A stretch of 64,000 nt of DNA from an uncultured Prevotellaceae bacterium (GTDB lineage Bacteria; Bacteroidota; Bacteroidia; Bacteroidales; Bacteroidaceae), in NCBI GenBank assembly GCA_947167515.1, contig CAMVIM010000001.1, forward strand, positions 62,001 through 126,000, given 5' to 3'. The notes beneath the pieces are model-generated. The model worked only from the letters and a program-made list of their open reading frames with translations. It searched no databases and was not told the origin of the DNA. Of the stretch, positions 60,453 to 64,000 are shown one piece after another (the first letter of the stretch is position 1; every line of letters starts with the position of its first letter). Both the position numbers and the translations under genes were made by a program.

Positions 60453-61025
60453 GTGTTGAAACTACTTAAGGTATCATATTTCCTGCGACTGCCTCTCCTG
60501 CTGGGGCTCGTTCTGGTGACGGCCTGTGTGAACGACTCCGAAGAGGACGTCACGGTGAGGGTGAATGTGGGGGACGCTGTCCCCACCTTCGTGCTTGACG
60601 ATGCGGCGGGGAATGAACTCTTGTCTTCATCGCTCAACGGACGGGTCTTCATCCTGAACTTCATCGACACAACCTGTCCCGACTGCCGTAATGAATTGCA
60701 GGTGCTGCAACGTATCTACGACCAGTATCACGATGAGGTGCCTATCCTCAATGTGCCTCGCAGTCAGACTAAGGAGGAACTGCAGGATTATTGGGAGAAG
60801 ACGGGACTCACCCTGCCATATTACATCCCTCGCAATCCGCAACTGTACTACCTGTTTGCATCGAAAATCATTCCACGTACCTACGTGGTTGACAGCGAGG
60901 ACAGGGTGTATGCTGCTTTTGATGACTCGCCCATAGCAGACTTTGACACGCTCGATGGCATCCTGCAGCAGTTGCTCGGCCTGGAGGGTGAGGTCAATCT
61001 TTCCATGAGTGTTGAAGGGAATTGA
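60453..61025 (+). CDS. TlpA/AhpC-type thioredoxin-fold lipoprotein
   Basis: A 190-aa protein with a lipoprotein signal (LLLGLVLVTAC, Cys25) and a thioredoxin-like fold. The active site is CPDC (Cys75, Cys78) in FIDTTCPDCRNEL, and the cis-Pro loop is IPRTYVVD. It probably acts as a periplasmic thiol-disulfide reductase or peroxide-linked protein. No ATG precedes the signal peptide: an in-frame TAG lies at 60447-60449, so translation must start at GTG 60453 or TTG 60456. Confidence 0.88.
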   Translation: MLKLLKVSYFLRLPLLLGLVLVTACVNDSEEDVTVRVNVGDAVPTFVLDDAAGNELLSSSLNGRVFILNFIDTTCPDCRNELQVLQRIYDQYHDEVPILNVPRSQTKEELQDYWEKTGLTLPYYIPRNPQLYYLFASKIIPRTYVVDSEDRVYAAFDDSPIADFDTLDGILQQLLGLEGEVNLSMSVEGN

Positions 61026-61095
61026 CAGGGTTAATATCTACGAAATCAATTTGGGGAGTTTTTTGCACTTTTTCAGAAAAAACTCCCCACTCTTG
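61025..61095. repeat. Inverted repeat / terminator-like hairpin after the TlpA-like gene
   Basis: ggggagtttttt pairs with aaaaaactcccc around a 12-nt centre. A third partial copy, taactcccaactttt, follows. Confidence 0.7.
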
Positions 61096-61118
61096 ATGCC
61101 TAACTCCCAACTTTTCCT

Positions 61119-61126
61119 TATCTTTG
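61119..61126 (+). promoter_or_regulatory. -7 element of the ROK kinase gene
   Basis: TATCTTTG, 46 bp before the ATG at 61173. Confidence 0.65.
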
Positions 61127-61172
61127 CCCACATCTTTCTAAAGCATGCAATCATTAAACTATAAACTTACCA

Positions 61173-62147
61173 ATGAATACTCAGAAACCTTATGTGATTG
61201 GTGTTGACCTCGGAGGAACCAACACCGTATTCGGAATCGTAGATGCACAAGGCAACATCGTGGCACAGGATTCCATCAAGACCCAAGACTACAAGACAGC
61301 AGTAGCCTTCGTTGAGGCTGGCGTGGCATGTCTCAAGCCCCTCTTGGAGAAAGTAGGCGGCATTGAGCAGATTGCAGGCATGGGCATAGGAGCCCCCAAC
61401 GCTAACTTCTATTCGGGTGCCATCGAGTATGCGCCTAACCTCTCGTGGGCACATGACGGGGTGGTGCCTTTGGCGCAAATGTTCTCTGGCCGACTCGGAG
61501 GCTTGGCGGTTCGTCTCACCAACGACGCCAATGCTGCCGCAATGGGCGAGATGACCTACGGAGTGGCTCGTGGTATGAAAAATTTCATCGTCATCACCCT
61601 TGGCACAGGCGTGGGGTCTGGTATCGTCATCAATGGTCAGTTGGTCTATGGTCATGACGGTTTTGCTGGCGAATTGGGGCATGTAAAGGTGGATCATAGC
61701 GCTAATGCCCGATTGTGTGGCTGCGGACGGCATGGCTGTCTTGAGGCATATTGCTCTGCCACGGGTGTGGCTCGCACGGCCCGTGAGATGCTGCAACTGA
61801 GCGAACGGCCTTCTTTGTTGCGTGAGAAGAACCCTGACGACATCGAGTCGCTTGATGTCTTTCTGGCAGCACAGAAGGGCGATGATATGGCGAAAGAAAT
61901 CTTTAACTATACGGGTCTCACTTTGGGCGAGGCATGTGCTGACTTTGCCGCCTTTTCTTCGCCCGAAGCATTCATCTTTTTCGGAGGTCTTTGCAAGGCG
62001 GGTGGCCTCATCATGAAACCTATAGAAGAGGCTTACAACCGTGCTGTCATGCCCATCTTCCGTGGCAAGGCCAAGTTTCTTGTCAGTGGTCTGATGAACG
62101 CCAACGCTGCTGTGTTGGGTGCTTCGGCATTGGGTTGGGGAGAGTGA
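61173..62147 (+). CDS. ROK-family glucokinase
   Basis: A 324-aa sugar kinase: phosphate-binding VIGVDLGGTNTVFGIVD; sugar-site motifs LTNDANAAAMGE and GFAGELGHVKVD; zinc-binding CGCGRHGCLE; ATP motif LGTGVGSGIVI. It likely phosphorylates glucose at C6. Single gene, converging on the GH27 gene with an 8-bp gap. Confidence 0.93.
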   Translation: MNTQKPYVIGVDLGGTNTVFGIVDAQGNIVAQDSIKTQDYKTAVAFVEAGVACLKPLLEKVGGIEQIAGMGIGAPNANFYSGAIEYAPNLSWAHDGVVPLAQMFSGRLGGLAVRLTNDANAAAMGEMTYGVARGMKNFIVITLGTGVGSGIVINGQLVYGHDGFAGELGHVKVDHSANARLCGCGRHGCLEAYCSATGVARTAREMLQLSERPSLLREKNPDDIESLDVFLAAQKGDDMAKEIFNYTGLTLGEACADFAAFSSPEAFIFFGGLCKAGGLIMKPIEEAYNRAVMPIFRGKAKFLVSGLMNANAAVLGASALGWGE

Positions 62148-62155
62148 AAAGTGAA

Positions 62156-63895
62156 TCACTTCATCATCTTCTTTCCTTTTTGGATGATGATGCCATGTGC
62201 TTGCTGTGGATTGACTGGCTGTCCTTGCAGGTTGTAGGTGGCTTCACGAGCATCAGACTTGGAAGACTGAATGCTGTTGATGGCGGTAGGGGTGGTGCAT
62301 TCTAATTCAATGTAGTCGATGTCGGGCATCCAACCGCTGGTGTTGTAAAGGCGAATCTGGTTGTCTCCCTGTTCCAGTTGGATGGTTGTGGTCTTCTTGC
62401 CTACGGTGCCCCAGCCACCAGAGTTGCAGGAGAGAGTCTTCACTTTCCTTCCGTTCACGTCAATGCTGATGTTGCGGTTTTCACCACTGATAAAGGCAAT
62501 GGTGAGTTTGTAGTCGCCACCTTGGGCGTGAACTTCGCGCCATTGGAGGTCGTTCTTTGCGCTGTAGCCTAAGTAGCCGGCCTTGTAACCTCCTGAGCAG
62601 TTGGCTGCGGCTTCATAAACACCCGTCTTCTCGGCTACATTGTTCTTGATTTCCTGATAGTCGCTGATGTAGCCCGTCTCTGCCTCGTAGCGAGTGCGTT
62701 CTAAGCGTGTTTCAGCTTCTGCCACATAGATGCGGGTGCCATGAGCAGGCACACTCACCTCATATTGCTCCGTCAATTCACCTTCCACATCGGCCTTCTG
62801 GAACACGTCTCTCAACTTGACCTTTCCTCCAAGGTCTATGTCCTTGAATTTCACGGTGACAGTCTTCTTTTCTTCGTTGGGGTTATAGACGGCGAAGGCT
62901 CTTTTGTTGCCATATTTCGTCTCAATATCCTTTACCAAAATGTGGCATCCGTTGATCAGCCCTGCCACATAGGCTTGCTGAAAGAGCGGGTCTTGATTGA
63001 GGGCGATGAGTTCCTTGTTGCGAAGCAGGAGAAGCGTTTTGGTGTTCATGCTGGAGAGGTCGCATCCAATCAGCAGGGGTGAGTTCATGATGCACCACAT
63101 GCCGAAGTGCGTCTTGTCCTCTTCGTATGTCAACGAACGGCCCACTTCAAGCATGTCCATGTCATTGTAATGCCCTTCGCTGCAGTAGGCAGACAGGTAG
63201 AGGTTTTCAGCCAGAATGCCTTTCACAGATTCCCAACTACAGTTGATGTCGCCTGTGGTGCGCCAAGAGAAGGCTGCATCGTCCACCCATGTACCAGGAT
63301 AGGCCCATCGGCAGGCGTTCATGCGCACATCCGTTCGTCCCGTGTTCTTGATAGCCTGTGCGATGGCGGTGTAGCGTTCCTTTTCGTCCAGCACCAAGTG
63401 GTCCTCGTTGTGGAAATATGAGCCGCCACAGAAATCCACCTTGATGAAGTCGAAACCCAACTCCTTGAAGAAGAAGTCGGCATCCTGCTGGTCGTGCTCA
63501 TAAAGGCCGACTCCCTTGCCGATGACATCGCCATTGAACATGCTGCCGCAGGTGTTTCTGCCCGCATCGCTGTAGATGCCGGCTTTCAGTCCCTTGCCAT
63601 GGATGTAATCCACCAGCCCTTTCAGTCCGTTGGGGAAGCGGGTGGGGTGGATGAGCAGTTGTCCTGTTTCGGGATCGCGTCCGCCAAAGTAGCCATCGTC
63701 GATGTTGATGTGGTTGTAGCCTGCATTGAGCAAACCTTTCGACACCATCGCGTTGGCCTGAGCACGAATGGTGTTTTCGTTGATGTTGACACCATAGGTG
63801 TTCCACGAACTCCAGCCCATCGTGGGGCCGTTTTGTGCGTATGCACTTCCTGAAGTTGTGGCAACTAACGCCACTGTTATGAGAAAATGTTTCAT
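62156..63895 (-). CDS. GH27 alpha-galactosidase with CBM35-like domain
   Basis: A 579-aa secreted enzyme: signal peptide MKHFLITVALVATTSGSAYA, then a GH27 barrel (PTMGWSSWNTYG, NIDDGYFGGRD, nucleophile in IKVDFCGG, acid/base in SWRTTGDI) to about residue 300. The GH27 C-terminal sandwich and a CBM35-like domain (about 400-530, YEAETG... YLGYSAKND... PDIDYIEL) follow. The C-terminal tail ATYNLQGQPV... KGKKMMK resembles the sorting tail of Prevotella secreted enzymes. It would release alpha-galactose from galactomannan or raffinose-type sugars. Confidence 0.93.
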   Translation of the reverse strand: MKHFLITVALVATTSGSAYAQNGPTMGWSSWNTYGVNINENTIRAQANAMVSKGLLNAGYNHINIDDGYFGGRDPETGQLLIHPTRFPNGLKGLVDYIHGKGLKAGIYSDAGRNTCGSMFNGDVIGKGVGLYEHDQQDADFFFKELGFDFIKVDFCGGSYFHNEDHLVLDEKERYTAIAQAIKNTGRTDVRMNACRWAYPGTWVDDAAFSWRTTGDINCSWESVKGILAENLYLSAYCSEGHYNDMDMLEVGRSLTYEEDKTHFGMWCIMNSPLLIGCDLSSMNTKTLLLLRNKELIALNQDPLFQQAYVAGLINGCHILVKDIETKYGNKRAFAVYNPNEEKKTVTVKFKDIDLGGKVKLRDVFQKADVEGELTEQYEVSVPAHGTRIYVAEAETRLERTRYEAETGYISDYQEIKNNVAEKTGVYEAAANCSGGYKAGYLGYSAKNDLQWREVHAQGGDYKLTIAFISGENRNISIDVNGRKVKTLSCNSGGWGTVGKKTTTIQLEQGDNQIRLYNTSGWMPDIDYIELECTTPTAINSIQSSKSDAREATYNLQGQPVNPQQAHGIIIQKGKKMMK

Positions 63896-63914
63896 CTATC
63901 TGTTTTTGTTGCTA

Positions 63915-63922
63915 CAAAGGTA
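63915..63922 (-). promoter_or_regulatory. -7 element of the GH27 gene
   Basis: TACCTTTG on the minus strand, 19 bp before the ATG. The bases beyond it to 64000 show no gene. Confidence 0.65.
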
Positions 63923-64000
63923 CGGAGAAAAGTTTCCACTTGCCCCTCTTCTTGTTGCATTTTCTTTTCTTCATGTAACATATACTGCTCTTATGCTGAA

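Overview
The window looks like a chromosomal segment of a gut- or rumen-type Bacteroidales, most likely Prevotellaceae. The grounds are: the Bacteroidetes promoter signature (a -7 element TAnnTTTG with a -33 TTG about 19-20 bp upstream) in front of many genes; RprX/RprY-like, GtrA, DUF4924, LysE and EF-G2-like proteins; Prevotella-type C-terminal tails on secreted carbohydrate enzymes; and no useful Shine-Dalgarno sequences. I see no rRNA, tRNA, CRISPR array, IS element or prophage.

Layout. 1-3.3 kb: pyruvate formate-lyase and its activase (minus strand). 3.4-5.0 kb: a dense 23-bp-period repeat array, an intact RelB/YafQ-type toxin-antitoxin pair, and the remains of a second pair whose PIN toxin is cut in half. 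5.2-21.1 kb: a rhamnose/rhamnogalacturonan island: rhamnulokinase, rhamnose isomerase, an MFS permease and rhamnulose-1-P aldolase; a predicted structured small RNA; a transmembrane AraC regulator with a periplasmic propeller; a 1528-aa PL11 rhamnogalacturonan lyase; and a GH2 glycosidase translationally coupled to it. PL11 and GH2 would release rhamnose-containing oligosaccharides, and the four Rha proteins would take rhamnose to DHAP plus lactaldehyde. 21.2-22.6 kb: an intact antitoxin/PIN pair and an HU-like DNA-binding protein. 23-24.6 kb: a secreted 5'-nucleotidase.

24.7-39.0 kb is the most unusual part. It holds two paralogous giant secreted or membrane proteins (1324 and 1218 aa), two proline-rich zinc-ribbon membrane proteins, a formylglycine-enzyme-fold lipoprotein, a small cysteine-containing protein, and a 1106-aa lipoprotein with a HELSH metallopeptidase motif. 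A third zinc-ribbon protein sits at 43.4-44.2 kb. I know no described system with this composition and propose it as a candidate new one.

39-64 kb is largely housekeeping: rpsF-rpsR-rplI; RprX/RprY; a GtrA/GT2/GT87-like glycosylation cluster; an EF-G2-like factor lacking the GTPase histidine; hemW; a small lipoprotein; an ECF sigma factor; tsaC-clc-fmt; a LysE-DUF4924-rfbD-prfC run; an esterase; a TlpA-like lipoprotein; a ROK glucokinase; and a GH27 alpha-galactosidase.

Two non-coding patterns cut across the window. (1) Seven intergenic arrays hold four to eight degenerate units at a strict 23-bp (once 21-bp) period, some with the second half inverted. (2) Long inverted repeats built of short iterated words lie in gaps between genes of the same operon (pflB/pflA, rhaA/permease, GT2/GT87). 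I do not recognise either as a described element class.
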